Assembly: GCA_030917485.1 (NCBI GenBank)
Contig: JAUPUP010000084.1
Location: forward strand, 1-40,477
DNA from: Pseudomonadota bacterium
GTDB lineage: Bacteria; Pseudomonadota; Gammaproteobacteria; Burkholderiales; UBA11063
DNA: 40,477 nt
Direction: 5' to 3'
Part shown: one piece after another, positions 19,601 through 27,188 of the stretch
Layout: every line of letters begins with the position of its first letter
Numbering within the stretch: position 1 is the stretch's first letter
Made by a program: the position numbers and the translations under genes
The notes under the pieces: generated by a model
What the model saw: only the letters and a program-made list of their open reading frames with translations
Database searches by the model: none
What the model was told of the DNA's origin: nothing

Positions 19601-19817
19601 GCGGTTTCGACCAATTATTATGACCTCATTAGCTTTTATACTAGGTACATTGCCATTAGCTTTTGCCAGCGGAGCAAATTCCAATGCTGAGCATTCTGTG
19701 GGTACTGGAATTATAGGTGGAATGCTTGGGTCAACTTTTATTTCGACAATTTTTGTGCCGTTGTTCTTTGTAGTAATTATGGGTAAGAAAAAGCTTAAAG
19801 AAACTAGTGCAGATTAA
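16680..19817 (+). CDS. RND efflux pump inner-membrane subunit (AcrB/HAE1 type), second of two
   Basis: This is a 1045-residue paralogue of the preceding gene, sharing the same architecture: an N-terminal helix, the PGANAEVIQKTVASPIE porter segment, Asp406-Asp407 in GIVVDDSIVVIENVERV, and the helix-10 Lys in LLGLSAKNAILIAEFA. Both pumps therefore keep the proton pathway and are probably active. Two adjacent HAE1 subunits recall MdtB-MdtC or TriC-like arrangements, in which two different RND proteins may form a mixed trimer, but each could equally form its own homotrimer. No adaptor or outer-membrane gene is adjacent. The start at 16680 follows from the conserved MFRFFINNPVF N-terminus; the ribosome binding site is weak. 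No clear terminator follows. Confidence 0.93.
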   Translation: MFRFFINNPVFSSVISIIIVLCGLVAIFTLPLAEYPNIAPPTITISAHYPGANAEVIQKTVASPIEDQINGSNQMIYMNSVMSSNGDYNLVVTFATGTDLNAVIGDVLNRLNTALPMLPQIVQNLGVTMRKSSQNVLMSISMQSDGRQDMVYLSNYTYRAIYTELARVHGVGDVEMTGARTYSMRIWLKPDQMQKLGVTLTDVENAINDQNIQVAVGQTGAPPTDGTSMMVVNLVGQSYYSEPKQFENIIIRNQGIEYIKLKDIARVELGAFSYDTINKLNKKPTIGLQIYLDPSANQLQVHGQIVTIMEKLAKQFPDGMSYSIAFDNTKFIKKALSNVGETLRDACLLVIFVVFLFLQKARATIIPVLTIPVAIIGTFAGMYITGFSINNLTLFGLILSIGIVVDDSIVVIENVERVMDEERVSARKASIKTMQEVASALIAIVLVLCCAFIPSAFLGGLTGILYRQFAITISISVVLSGVVALTLTPALCAIFLKGHSASNSKAASSNVIIRAINQFFAQFNQKFEWITDQYIKAVKFLLNYRKAFMGIFGLILIATVIIFYALPVGFIPNEDKGFYLTQVSLPNNASLERTEKITDEYIGHLLKDKDVENTNSLIGIDELHAGSIKTNVATVTTDLIDWDDRKKDVDQLIKEANRYGSTIKEANFIAYNQPAIDGLSSTNGIEVYVQDKVNGDNFALESYAKAITSILNKDQDISTSYYTFNPNNQAYSVLVDVDKAKFYGLQIQDVYDVLEANYGPDLVNYFYRMGDLFWVILEGDDQFRKSPFQLDNLWIKNSSESMVPINSLVTTSMTTAPDVIERVNDFLATKIVVEPKPGITIQSAMMIIKAALDQVLPKEYSYVWFGVSYQQQSGNATSIMAFAFGLVMIFLVLAGQFEMWRLPVVVLMAIPFALFGAGGILFLRGLTDDLYFQISLITLLGLSAKNAILIAEFALEHWRAGMSTVDSALIAARQRFRPIIMTSLAFILGTLPLAFASGANSNAEHSVGTGIIGGMLGSTFISTIFVPLFFVVIMGKKKLKETSAD

Positions 19818-19910
19818 GATAAAACACACCATGTGGGGGAATTTAACGACGCGTAAGTGGTTCATTTTTAAATTGCGTTTGACAGATAGTGTGGAGTAAT
19901 ATTGGAAGAG

Positions 19911-20090
19911 AATTGATAACTGTGTCATATAGTTAATTTAGCTACTTTTGGGATAAGAAACATGGATAAGTTAACAGCAGAAACTTCGTTTGAGCAATCC
20001 TCATGTACTAATTGTACATTGCGGTTACTTTGTTTAACTTATTCCTTGTTCTTTCGTGCATATGCTGGCAAGTAACCTCTGAGTAGTAAC
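19911..20090 (+). mobile_element. MITE-like element, left (degenerate) copy
   Basis: From about 19994 to 20090 this segment closely matches the reverse complement of 21864-21968, sharing for example GCAATCCTCATGTACT, TTGTACATTGCGGTT and TTTAACTTATTCCTTGTTC, and ending in CTGAGTAGTAAC at 20079-20090. Further left, ATTGATAACTGTGTCATA at about 19912-19929 also matches the other copy, but a roughly 50-base stretch separates the two blocks and the outer terminal repeat is not recognisable. It lies just beyond the stop of the 502-residue gene, in the 308-base gap after the second RND gene, which holds nothing else I can identify. Confidence 0.7.
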
Positions 20091-20125
20091 AATATTTTAA
20101 CCGGATATAATCAATAGGCACAAGA

Positions 20126-21634
20126 CTATCTCATTCCAAGGACATTTGGGTTAATCCTTTGGTGTGAATTAATCCTAAAATTTACGATCTTAAAGTAGTC
20201 AGTTTTATCTAGTTCTGATTTTTTAAGAGAATGTGCTGTTTTATTAAGTGAGAGTTTGCAAGCAATATTGCCGAGATAATTTTTAGATAAGATATAATTA
20301 TATTCTTCATAAGTTACCGGAATATAGTCCGGGTAATTAGTGTGACATGTAGGCATACAAATATGTTTTATAGAGGTGCCGCTTACATCTGATAAAAAGA
20401 TAATTTGAATTTTATTTATCTTAGCGTGGAGAATACTTAACAAGCTTATTTGACGAAGAGCTTCATTTGCCCTAATTTGTAATATGAGTTGATGGTTTAT
20501 ATTTTTACTATCATATTTTTCAAAAAAATTATCTAGTTTAAGAAATGTTTTGAAGTCAGCTAATAATCTATCATAATCTATGTCGTAATTTTTAGGCTTG
20601 GTGAAGATGTTTTTCATTGCCAGTTTTTTTAATTGTTTGTCAGACAATTGATTAAATCTTGTATGGTCTAAAATTTGGTCAACGGATGTGTGTAAACGTT
20701 TTTGCCATTTTTCTGTTTGCCTGCGTGAATTTGTGTCTAAATTTGTTTTTATAGTCATCTCATCTTTTAAGTTTTCTAGATTTTTTTTAAAATTATATGG
20801 AGTATCAGCAAAACCAAGAGTTAAATTAAGGTTGTTGTTTAATATATCAATGGAAGTTGGGGTAACATTTTTAAATTTACTGAGTATAGTAATAGCTGAT
20901 GAAACTTTCTCATTCAAACCATAAACAAAAATGGTTGTTGGAAATTTAATTGCAGAATGTATAAAATCTATGTATTTTCTATATAGAGTAGACATGTTCG
21001 CTCTTAAAAATAGAGCTTGTAGTACATCAAAACGAAGCAGGCTATTGGAAGTAGTTGATCTTACAATAAATGAAAGTAAGGCTACAAATAAGCTTAAATT
21101 ATCCTCTGAACTATTCGGGTGTGGTATAAAATGCTCTGTAATAAATTTCAAGGTTAAGAAAACAATTTCTTGTGAGAAAGTATAATCTTTAATATCAAGT
21201 TTATATTCCAAGTTACCAAGAGTTAAAATGATTTTTAAATTACATGTGGAATTTTGTTTATCATTTTCTTTGTTGTAACTTATTGTGGTTGTGGCTGTAA
21301 GAAATTGATTTTTAATATAAGATGTTAGCAAGTCGTTTACCCAAATATACAAATTTTTATATGGCTGCAGTGACGATTTTAGTCCATACTTAGCAAGCAT
21401 GTGTAAAGGATATAAGTGATGCGCAAATAATACTGGATCGATATCAGGGTGAGGAGTTGGAGGTTTTATTTGTTCTATGTCTTCTGTGGGTAAATTTTTA
21501 GCTTTGAAGAGCCATTCATTTAACGAAGTTCGTGCAATACAATCTTTATATCCACTATAAATAAAATGCATCGGTGAAGTTTTTTGATTCCACTTTTGAT
21601 CGAAGAATTTTGGCAGATGATTTATTGATATCAT
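20126..21634 (-). CDS. Hypothetical protein (502 aa) bracketed by inverted MITE-like copies
   Basis: I do not recognise this protein. It has no signal peptide and no convincing membrane segment, and looks helical and cytoplasmic, with Lys/Asn/Leu-rich composition like the 1389-residue gene at the start of the window. No Walker, nuclease or protease motif is evident; a CMPTCHTNYPD segment near residue 427 carries two Cys and one His but is too little for a zinc-site call. The start is the ATG at 21634, with a weak upstream site. The gene lies alone on the minus strand, flanked at about 35 and 230 bases by two inverted copies of the same short repeat, which suggests a mobile or recently exchanged segment. 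Confidence 0.7.
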   Translation of the reverse strand: MISINHLPKFFDQKWNQKTSPMHFIYSGYKDCIARTSLNEWLFKAKNLPTEDIEQIKPPTPHPDIDPVLFAHHLYPLHMLAKYGLKSSLQPYKNLYIWVNDLLTSYIKNQFLTATTTISYNKENDKQNSTCNLKIILTLGNLEYKLDIKDYTFSQEIVFLTLKFITEHFIPHPNSSEDNLSLFVALLSFIVRSTTSNSLLRFDVLQALFLRANMSTLYRKYIDFIHSAIKFPTTIFVYGLNEKVSSAITILSKFKNVTPTSIDILNNNLNLTLGFADTPYNFKKNLENLKDEMTIKTNLDTNSRRQTEKWQKRLHTSVDQILDHTRFNQLSDKQLKKLAMKNIFTKPKNYDIDYDRLLADFKTFLKLDNFFEKYDSKNINHQLILQIRANEALRQISLLSILHAKINKIQIIFLSDVSGTSIKHICMPTCHTNYPDYIPVTYEEYNYILSKNYLGNIACKLSLNKTAHSLKKSELDKTDYFKIVNFRINSHQRINPNVLGMR

Positions 21635-21863
21635 AATTTGGTGTACCTATTTTCTTTAATGTTAGATATTTTTTGGGAATATGCTTCTAGTTCTATATGA
21701 TAAAATTTTGTTTTTATATTGGGTTTTTTCTGTATAGTAGTAGTTAATATCCCAAACCTGATTGGCATTTTACAATTTAGTTAATGTCGTATGTTATCAT
21801 ATCACTATATAGAGATAAGCTAAAAATACTCTTAAATTTTGGTGTCGGATATTATAAAATAGG

Positions 21864-22007
21864 GTTACTACTCAGAGCTTACTGGCAGCATATGCACGAA
21901 AGAACAAGGAATAAGTTAAATAAAGCAACCGCAATGTACAACAAGTACATGAGGATTGCAACGTTAACTGTATGACATAGTTATCATTGATATGGCTGAG
22001 TAGTAAC
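21864..22007 (-). mobile_element. MITE-like element, intact copy with terminal inverted repeats
   Basis: This 144-base element starts with GTTACTACTCAG (21864-21875) and ends with its exact reverse complement CTGAGTAGTAAC (21996-22007). The eight bases outside each end, AAAATAGG on the left and AAAATAAG on the right, match at seven of eight positions and look like a target-site duplication. It has no credible coding capacity. Small size, terminal repeats, a duplication and a second copy at 19911-20090 in the opposite orientation are the features of a miniature inverted-repeat transposable element moved by a transposase encoded elsewhere. The rest of the 485-base gap 21635-22119 holds only a terminator. 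Confidence 0.75.
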
Positions 22008-22062
22008 AAAATAAGTTGCGAAAAAGCTATTGTATTATTACAGGAGCAGAATATAGGAAAAT

Positions 22063-22094
22063 AAAAAAACCTGGTAATCATAAAAATTACCAGG
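22063..22094 (-). terminator. Intrinsic terminator of the DUF3313 lipoprotein gene
   Basis: CCTGGTAAT at 22070-22078 pairs perfectly with ATTACCAGG at 22086-22094 around a seven-base loop. On the minus strand the stem is followed by a run of seven T (plus-strand A's at 22063-22069). It is 25 bases beyond the stop codon of the minus-strand gene 22120-22794. Confidence 0.85.
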
Positions 22095-22119
22095 CATTCT
22101 AAAAATATTCTAGATTAGA

Positions 22120-22794
22120 TTAGTGCGCAGCGGAATACGCCATTGCCTTAGCTACCCATGCGTTAGCCAGTTTCTCAAATTCAGATGGAGTGGATGCTTC
22201 GGTTCTGAATTTATCGCCACTAATAGTTGTCATACTTGCACTTAATAATTTATTAGTTTGGCTGTCGGTAACTTTAGTCTCAATTACAAGTACAGGTTTT
22301 TTATTATTGAGACCCACGGCTACAGATGTTAGTTGGATTATCGCCGAAATAGGTATTAAATAACGAGGTTTAAATCCGTCGCCCTCAAGTACCGCACCAG
22401 TGATTGCCACGCTTATTTTAGCTACACCTTTGCCCGGTTTATTGGTTATGGGCATCTTTTGGGATACGGTTTGTTTTATGCCTGATTCAATACGTAACCT
22501 AGCAGTTTCAATTTGAGATTCGGTAATTTTTACCCCACTTTCACCGTCGACTGTTGTTTGATATAGTATAACTGGAGCAACCATTACTGCATGATAGTCA
22601 CTACGCTCAACATTTGGGTTTTTATAGAAATATCCTTGAACTTGTTTGTCATCGGACTTTACTGGTTTGAGGAGAGTATAATCTGGTAAAAATCCAGGAC
22701 TTTTTTGTAGAGGCTCCTGAGTTGATGAACACCCTATAATACCAACAGCTAATAAAAATATTGCTGAATATTTAAGAAGAGATGTTTTACGCAT
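22120..22794 (-). CDS. DUF3313-family lipoprotein
   Basis: The N-terminus MRKTSLLKYSAIFLLAVGII ends in a lipobox with the lipidated cysteine at residue 22 (GIIGC-SS), so the mature protein is a membrane-anchored periplasmic or outer-membrane lipoprotein. After it, GFLPDYTLLKPV matches the opening of DUF3313 proteins, whose function is not known to me. The remainder includes YHAVMVAPVILY, typical of the same family. The length of 224 residues is normal. GAAGGA provides a good ribosome binding site, and a strong terminator follows the gene, so it is probably a single-gene transcript. Confidence 0.8.
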   Translation of the reverse strand: MRKTSLLKYSAIFLLAVGIIGCSSTQEPLQKSPGFLPDYTLLKPVKSDDKQVQGYFYKNPNVERSDYHAVMVAPVILYQTTVDGESGVKITESQIETARLRIESGIKQTVSQKMPITNKPGKGVAKISVAITGAVLEGDGFKPRYLIPISAIIQLTSVAVGLNNKKPVLVIETKVTDSQTNKLLSASMTTISGDKFRTEASTPSEFEKLANAWVAKAMAYSAAH

Positions 22795-22978
22795 ATTTAT
22801 AATTCCTTCAAAATAAAGACCATTAGTGTAGTTAATTCTTAGTACAAATTTCTTAATAAAATTGAATAACGCTATTTTACACTATTGCATTAGGTTTGGG
22901 TATAACTTTGAGTATTTATAAAAAAGTATTGGTGGTGGATGTGGAAATATTGGGGTGAATGTGGAAGTTATCTATAGT

Positions 22979-23008
22979 TTGCCTTTCTATTTAAATATAT
23001 GTTAGAAT
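22979..23008 (+). promoter_or_regulatory. Putative promoter for the lipoprotein-chitinase pair
   Basis: TTGCCT at 22979-22984 and TAGAAT at 23003-23008 are 18 bases apart, and TGT directly before TAGAAT gives an extended -10. It lies about 77 bases upstream of the lipoprotein start and is the only reasonable plus-strand promoter in the 290-base gap. Confidence 0.4.
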
Positions 23009-23084
23009 TCGTGGTTTAATAAATAAAAGTATGATAACTGAGTACAATTCAAAAAATTTACCAAATTTTAATGGAGTACATATT

Positions 23085-24215
23085 ATGCTAACAAATATAT
23101 TTAAGTGGTTATCCATAATAACGATCACGTGTATAGTGATATGTTGTGGTGGATGCACTTCTTCTTCCACTACTACTTCACAACCATCTAATAATATAGA
23201 AGATTCGGTCAAAGCAGCTCAAATTATTACAGTTACTGATGCAAATGGAAATGCCACAGAATATGTTGGTGGTCTTAAAAATACAAATACACCCGCTGTT
23301 TGGGTGAAAAGCACTCTCGGATGGAAAACTCTAGATGTCACCTTGCCGAATGGAAATCCAATTGTGGCTGGAGAGGTAACTGGTATGGAATTCGAGAAAA
23401 GCACAAACTCTCTAATTGTTGCAATTACTACCCCGATTACAATGAGAAACTATGTGCTAAAGTATAGCTTAGATAATGGTGCTATTACAAATCTCGATTT
23501 ACCAGCTACATACTCAAATCATCGTATAACCGATATTGTTTTAAATGGTGATGACATATATTTGGCTGGTACAGACGTTACATTCGCTTCAGAATCAGGT
23601 GGGCTATCAGCTCAGCATAATCTCAAAACCACACCACAGCCGATTTATCGTGGGTTGGTATTGAAATATAGCAATGGGGAATGGTTTGAGTTTCCAGTAG
23701 ATAATTTTGATAGTGTAACTTCATTAATAGTCTCAAATAAATATGGCTTAGTTGCTGCTGGAGTTTACAATGAAACAAACACAGCGGGTATAAAATATTT
23801 GGACTCGAATGGTGCATGGCAGGTTTTCACTCCTATAATTTCACCTAAAATGAAAATTATAACCGATCTAGTTTATGCAAATGGTACGCTATATGTAAGT
23901 GGAATAATGAGTAGTACATACCGTGGCGAAGTATTAAAACTAGTAAACAACACATGGAAGCCACTTGGGTTACCAAATTGTCAAACAACCACTTCTCTTA
24001 TTGCAGATACTAAAGGTACTATTTATGTTGGAGGCACAGACATAAATACACTTTTTGGTCAAATCTGGTCTTATAACGTAGATACCGCTAGTTGGAACGC
24101 ATTAAATCCCCAGAACTCAGAACTAATCACAAACTTAACTGTTACTAGCAGTAATCAAATTTTTGCTTGTGGTCAAATTAGTCCAAGTAATTCAGGTTCT
24201 GTATGGTCTTACTAA
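23085..24215 (+). CDS. Lipoprotein with beta-propeller-like repeats
   Basis: The ATG at 23085 is chosen over the upstream in-frame ATG at 23031 because GGAG lies eight bases before it and it places a lipoprotein signal at the N-terminus: MLTNIFKWLS, a hydrophobic stretch, then a lipobox with Cys at residue 25 (CCGGC-TSS). A Ser/Thr linker follows. The rest (about residues 45-376) repeats a pattern of roughly 45 residues: a VLKYS...W segment, then SLIVSNKxGLVAAG- or DIVLNGDDIYLAGT-like strands. This suggests a beta-propeller of about six or seven blades. It probably sits on the cell surface or in the periplasm. Only 18 bases separate it from the secreted chitinase gene, so the two are likely co-transcribed and it may bind substrate or partner proteins. 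No specific function is known to me. Confidence 0.75.
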   Translation: MLTNIFKWLSIITITCIVICCGGCTSSSTTTSQPSNNIEDSVKAAQIITVTDANGNATEYVGGLKNTNTPAVWVKSTLGWKTLDVTLPNGNPIVAGEVTGMEFEKSTNSLIVAITTPITMRNYVLKYSLDNGAITNLDLPATYSNHRITDIVLNGDDIYLAGTDVTFASESGGLSAQHNLKTTPQPIYRGLVLKYSNGEWFEFPVDNFDSVTSLIVSNKYGLVAAGVYNETNTAGIKYLDSNGAWQVFTPIISPKMKIITDLVYANGTLYVSGIMSSTYRGEVLKLVNNTWKPLGLPNCQTTTSLIADTKGTIYVGGTDINTLFGQIWSYNVDTASWNALNPQNSELITNLTVTSSNQIFACGQISPSNSGSVWSY

Positions 24216-24233
24216 TAATTTTGGGAGATAAAT

Positions 24234-25523
24234 ATGCTACATTGTCAAATTATCAAAAAGTATACAAATAAAATATCATTCGTAGTATTTACAATTGCTT
24301 GTCTGATTTTTGCAAAAAATATATTTGCAATAGATTGTACAAACCCTTGTGGTGCTGAAGAATTAATTACATGTGCAGCACAATCGCGCGGAATAAGTGC
24401 TGAGGATCTTTTTAACACAGTACTATTTAGTACAGCAAATTTAGATGGAATGTGCAACAACCAATTTCCGGGCGGTACATCTGCGCAAAAATACTTCTAT
24501 AATGCTTATTGTCCTAGCCAGAAAGGTAGCTACTTCTCTTATCAAAACTTTATTGCTGCCACAAAAAGCAGTCCCCTTTTTGCAGAATTTGGCTGTGCTC
24601 CGGGAACGTCAAAGGCATCTAGGTATCAAGAATTGGCAAATTTTTTGGCAACTGTCTCACAGGAAACTACTTCGGTTGCCTCTGGGTATACTAATGATGG
24701 TTTATACTGGCGCTACGAAGCCGGTTGGTTGCAAGGCAATGATCCAACAAATGGTCCGGATGGGCTTGATTACATAACTCCGTATTTTTATTCTAATGTT
24801 AATTCATTTTGGGTAGCTGCCACATCAACTATTGATTATTCTAATGATCAAGCAATAGCATCAAATCAGGATACACTAGAGACGTGGACAGGAAATTATT
24901 GGCAGGGTAACCCTACTGGTAGTGGTGGAAACGATAATCAATATAGTATGCAAGATCCAGATCAAATGTTGATAACTACTTACACTCCTCCGGTATCGTT
25001 AGATTCAAGTACTCCAGTTTCAACAAATTTGGGGAGTATTATTCGAAAACAATTCTGGGTTGGAATGGGACCAAAACAACTAACTGGTGATTCTATGATG
25101 GGGTTTTTTGGTTGGTATTTATTAAACTTACAAGAAAATCAAAGCCGACAAAGTAATTTCTATTCATTTGTTAATCAATATTTAACAGATGGGAAACTTG
25201 CCTTTCAAGGAGCTTTGTGGTACTGGATGAAACGTATTAATGTAAGCGGAGCTAAACCAATTCATGCAATTGTTACTAATCCGAATAATCCAGTATGTCA
25301 AGCTATTGCAATTGCTACGGTATTAGTAAATGGCAGGTGTAATAATTTTGATCCTGGCAGGCTAACCTATTATACATATTATATGAACAAATTTGGATTA
25401 AAAGTAGAACCGTATACTATGACCGATCCAAATACAGGATTAACACTGGATAGCTTAGAATGTTCAAATGCCAATGTGCCGCAGTATACAGCGTTGCTTA
25501 ATTACTGTATAAGTAACTCATAA
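24234..25523 (+). CDS. Secreted GH19 family chitinase
   Basis: A signal peptide covers residues 1-32 (hydrophobic core, predicted cleavage after NIFA), so the protein is exported. The catalytic domain matches glycoside hydrolase family 19: YQNFIAATKSSPLFAEFG, the first catalytic Glu144 in FLATVSQETTS, the second Glu162 in YWRYEAGW, then GMGPKQLTGDSMMGFFGW (equivalent to the GPxQLTxxxNYG block), ALWYWMKR and a C-terminal RLTYYTYYMNKFGL. These enzymes hydrolyse beta-1,4 links of chitin. The acidic pair is in place, so it should be active. About eight cysteines suggest disulfides in an extracytoplasmic protein. The N-terminal segment 33-95 with CGAEELITCAAQSRG may be a small accessory module. 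GGGAG precedes the start, and a terminator follows the gene. Confidence 0.85.
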   Translation: MLHCQIIKKYTNKISFVVFTIACLIFAKNIFAIDCTNPCGAEELITCAAQSRGISAEDLFNTVLFSTANLDGMCNNQFPGGTSAQKYFYNAYCPSQKGSYFSYQNFIAATKSSPLFAEFGCAPGTSKASRYQELANFLATVSQETTSVASGYTNDGLYWRYEAGWLQGNDPTNGPDGLDYITPYFYSNVNSFWVAATSTIDYSNDQAIASNQDTLETWTGNYWQGNPTGSGGNDNQYSMQDPDQMLITTYTPPVSLDSSTPVSTNLGSIIRKQFWVGMGPKQLTGDSMMGFFGWYLLNLQENQSRQSNFYSFVNQYLTDGKLAFQGALWYWMKRINVSGAKPIHAIVTNPNNPVCQAIAIATVLVNGRCNNFDPGRLTYYTYYMNKFGLKVEPYTMTDPNTGLTLDSLECSNANVPQYTALLNYCISNS

Positions 25524-25550
25524 ATTTGATTATAGTGCTCCTACATTGTC

Positions 25551-25589
25551 AAATAAGCTGCGACTATAAAATTTATCGCAGCTTATTTT
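25551..25589 (+). terminator. Intrinsic terminator after the chitinase gene
   Basis: AATAAGCTGCGA at 25552-25563 pairs perfectly with TCGCAGCTTATT at 25576-25587 around a 12-base loop and is followed by TT. The flanking T-run is short, but the 12-base stem just after the chitinase stop is convincing. Confidence 0.7.
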
Positions 25590-25629
25590 GCAAGATATGT
25601 AAGTTGTAGCACTAAGGAGATGATATAAA

Positions 25630-26757
25630 ATGCGTAAACATGATAAGCACAATATTTTGGTTATGGGAGCTGGGAGGATTGGGGTTGCAGTATCTTCTTT
25701 ATTGAGCAATTGTGGTGATTATACAGTATATTTGAGTGATGTGAAACCACCATTTAAGCTGCCACTAATAAAAAATAACCCTATCGAATTTATTACTGCT
25801 GATATTACTCGACCGCATGAAATTAGAGCCTTTATAAAAGAAAAAAATATTGAGGCAGTCATTTCATGTTTACCATTCTATTTGACTTTTGAAGTGGCAA
25901 AAATAGCAGCAGATTGCAAAATACATTATTTTGACCCTACAGAAGATGTTGCCACAACTAAAGCAGTTTTTGAACTGGCTGACTCACTTAAACATGATTG
26001 TATTACTTTTGTTCCGCAATGTGGCTTAGCACCTGGTTTTATTAGTATTGCGGCAAATTCCTTAATTAACGGAATGAATGATGTTCAGTCAATTAAAATG
26101 CGTGTGGGCGCACTTACTCAAAGTACACATAATAGCTTGAAATATGGTATTACCTGGTCAATTGATGGTTTGATAAACGAATATATCCATCCATGTACTG
26201 TTCTCAAAAATGGCGTAAAAAAATCAGTGCCATCAATGAGCGGTTTAGAGGAGCTCACTATAGATGGTGTTATTTACGAAGCGTTTTATACTTCGGGTGG
26301 CATTGGATCAATGCCAGATACATTTGCCGGCAAGGTTCAATCTATTGATTATAAAACTATTAGATATCCTGGTCATTATGAAAAAATGGCTTTTTTACTG
26401 CATGATTTAAAATTAATTCAAAGTCCTGCACTACTTAAAGATATCTTGCAAAATGCAATTGCTCATGTAGAAGATGATAAAGTAGTAATTTATGTTGCAG
26501 CCATCGGGTATACAAATGGACGCTTAACTGAGAGAGCTTATACCAATACGCTTTATCCAAGTGTTTATGACGGGCATAAATTTACTGCTATTCAAATGTC
26601 AACTGCGTCTGGAATATGCACTGTTGTTGATTTGGTTATAAAACATAAAAAATTTAAAGGAATTGTTTTGCAAGAGCAAATCAGTTTGGAAGAATTTTTA
26701 AATAATCGATTTGGTGTATATTATACAAAATTTTTTAATACTAATGGCATACAATAA
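25630..26757 (+). CDS. Lysine 6-dehydrogenase / saccharopine dehydrogenase-family enzyme
   Basis: The Rossmann motif GAGRIG (residues 14-19) marks NAD(P) binding, and PQCGLAPGF (about 135-143) together with RYPGH (about 249) are signatures of the saccharopine dehydrogenase superfamily. The segments MRVGALTQ, TWSIDGLINEY, SGGIGSMPDTFAGKVQ and ASGICTVVDL agree with what I remember of bacterial L-lysine 6-dehydrogenases, single-domain enzymes of about 370-385 residues that convert lysine to 2-aminoadipate 6-semialdehyde. A saccharopine dehydrogenase forming the same product is the alternative. The length is 375 residues. AAGGAG gives a strong ribosome binding site. The ALDH7 and HglS genes that would process the product lie 0.9 and 2.5 kb downstream, which supports a role in lysine catabolism. 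Confidence 0.8.
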   Translation: MRKHDKHNILVMGAGRIGVAVSSLLSNCGDYTVYLSDVKPPFKLPLIKNNPIEFITADITRPHEIRAFIKEKNIEAVISCLPFYLTFEVAKIAADCKIHYFDPTEDVATTKAVFELADSLKHDCITFVPQCGLAPGFISIAANSLINGMNDVQSIKMRVGALTQSTHNSLKYGITWSIDGLINEYIHPCTVLKNGVKKSVPSMSGLEELTIDGVIYEAFYTSGGIGSMPDTFAGKVQSIDYKTIRYPGHYEKMAFLLHDLKLIQSPALLKDILQNAIAHVEDDKVVIYVAAIGYTNGRLTERAYTNTLYPSVYDGHKFTAIQMSTASGICTVVDLVIKHKKFKGIVLQEQISLEEFLNNRFGVYYTKFFNTNGIQ

Positions 26758-26820
26758 TTTTATGGAGGCAATAAATGACTTGTTTGTTATGAATTAAGAT
26801 GTAAGCTTTTACACGATTGT

Positions 26821-26955
26821 TCATATACTCTTTGTCTTTCAATCCTGGACTGTGTCATAGCTTATAAACACTCTTCGTGTACTTCTTTGTACACGGTGGG
26901 ACTTGTCGGGACGCGTCCGGGACTGCTCCCAGTCGCTTTTTATTGCGATATTCCT
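26821..26955 (+). repeat. Intergenic repeat, copy A
   Basis: TCATATACTCTTTGTCTTTC at 26821 starts a stretch of about 130 bases that recurs at 36956-37073 in the same orientation. Shared blocks include ACTGTGTCATA, TTATAAAC, a hairpin and TCGCTTTTTATTG. Here the hairpin is CGTGTAC (26876-26882) with GTACACG (26889-26895) around six bases, and a longer GC-rich insert follows that contains the palindrome GGACGCGTCC. It fills most of the gap between the dehydrogenase gene and a small coiled-coil frame that lacks a start codon. No coding capacity and no flanking duplication that I can find. Confidence 0.75.
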
Positions 26956-27188
26956 TGTCTTAGACTCGAAATACTTCGAAGTATTAAAAAAGTCCAGCTT
27001 TAGTTTCGCAAGTAAACCAATTACGAATAGTATAGCAATAATTATTTACAAAAGTCATACAATTAAAAAATAATAAACATATTGATAAGTTAGAGAATGA
27101 TATTAATATTTTAGATCAAAAGATTAATGACGGTATTGATCACAATTTTGATTTAACAGAAAGCTATATTGATGAAACTAATAATCAG

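Noticed and set aside
21784-21975. A 63-codon plus-strand open frame upstream of the 502-residue gene
   Set aside because: It runs into the MITE-like element at 21864-22007, has no ribosome binding site and no recognisable protein sequence; the repeat explains the region better.
26821-26955. Palindromes in repeat copy A as an intrinsic terminator or riboswitch
   Set aside because: The hairpin is not followed by a T-run in the right place, and the sequence recurs at 36956-37073 in a different gene context, so a repeat element is the better explanation.
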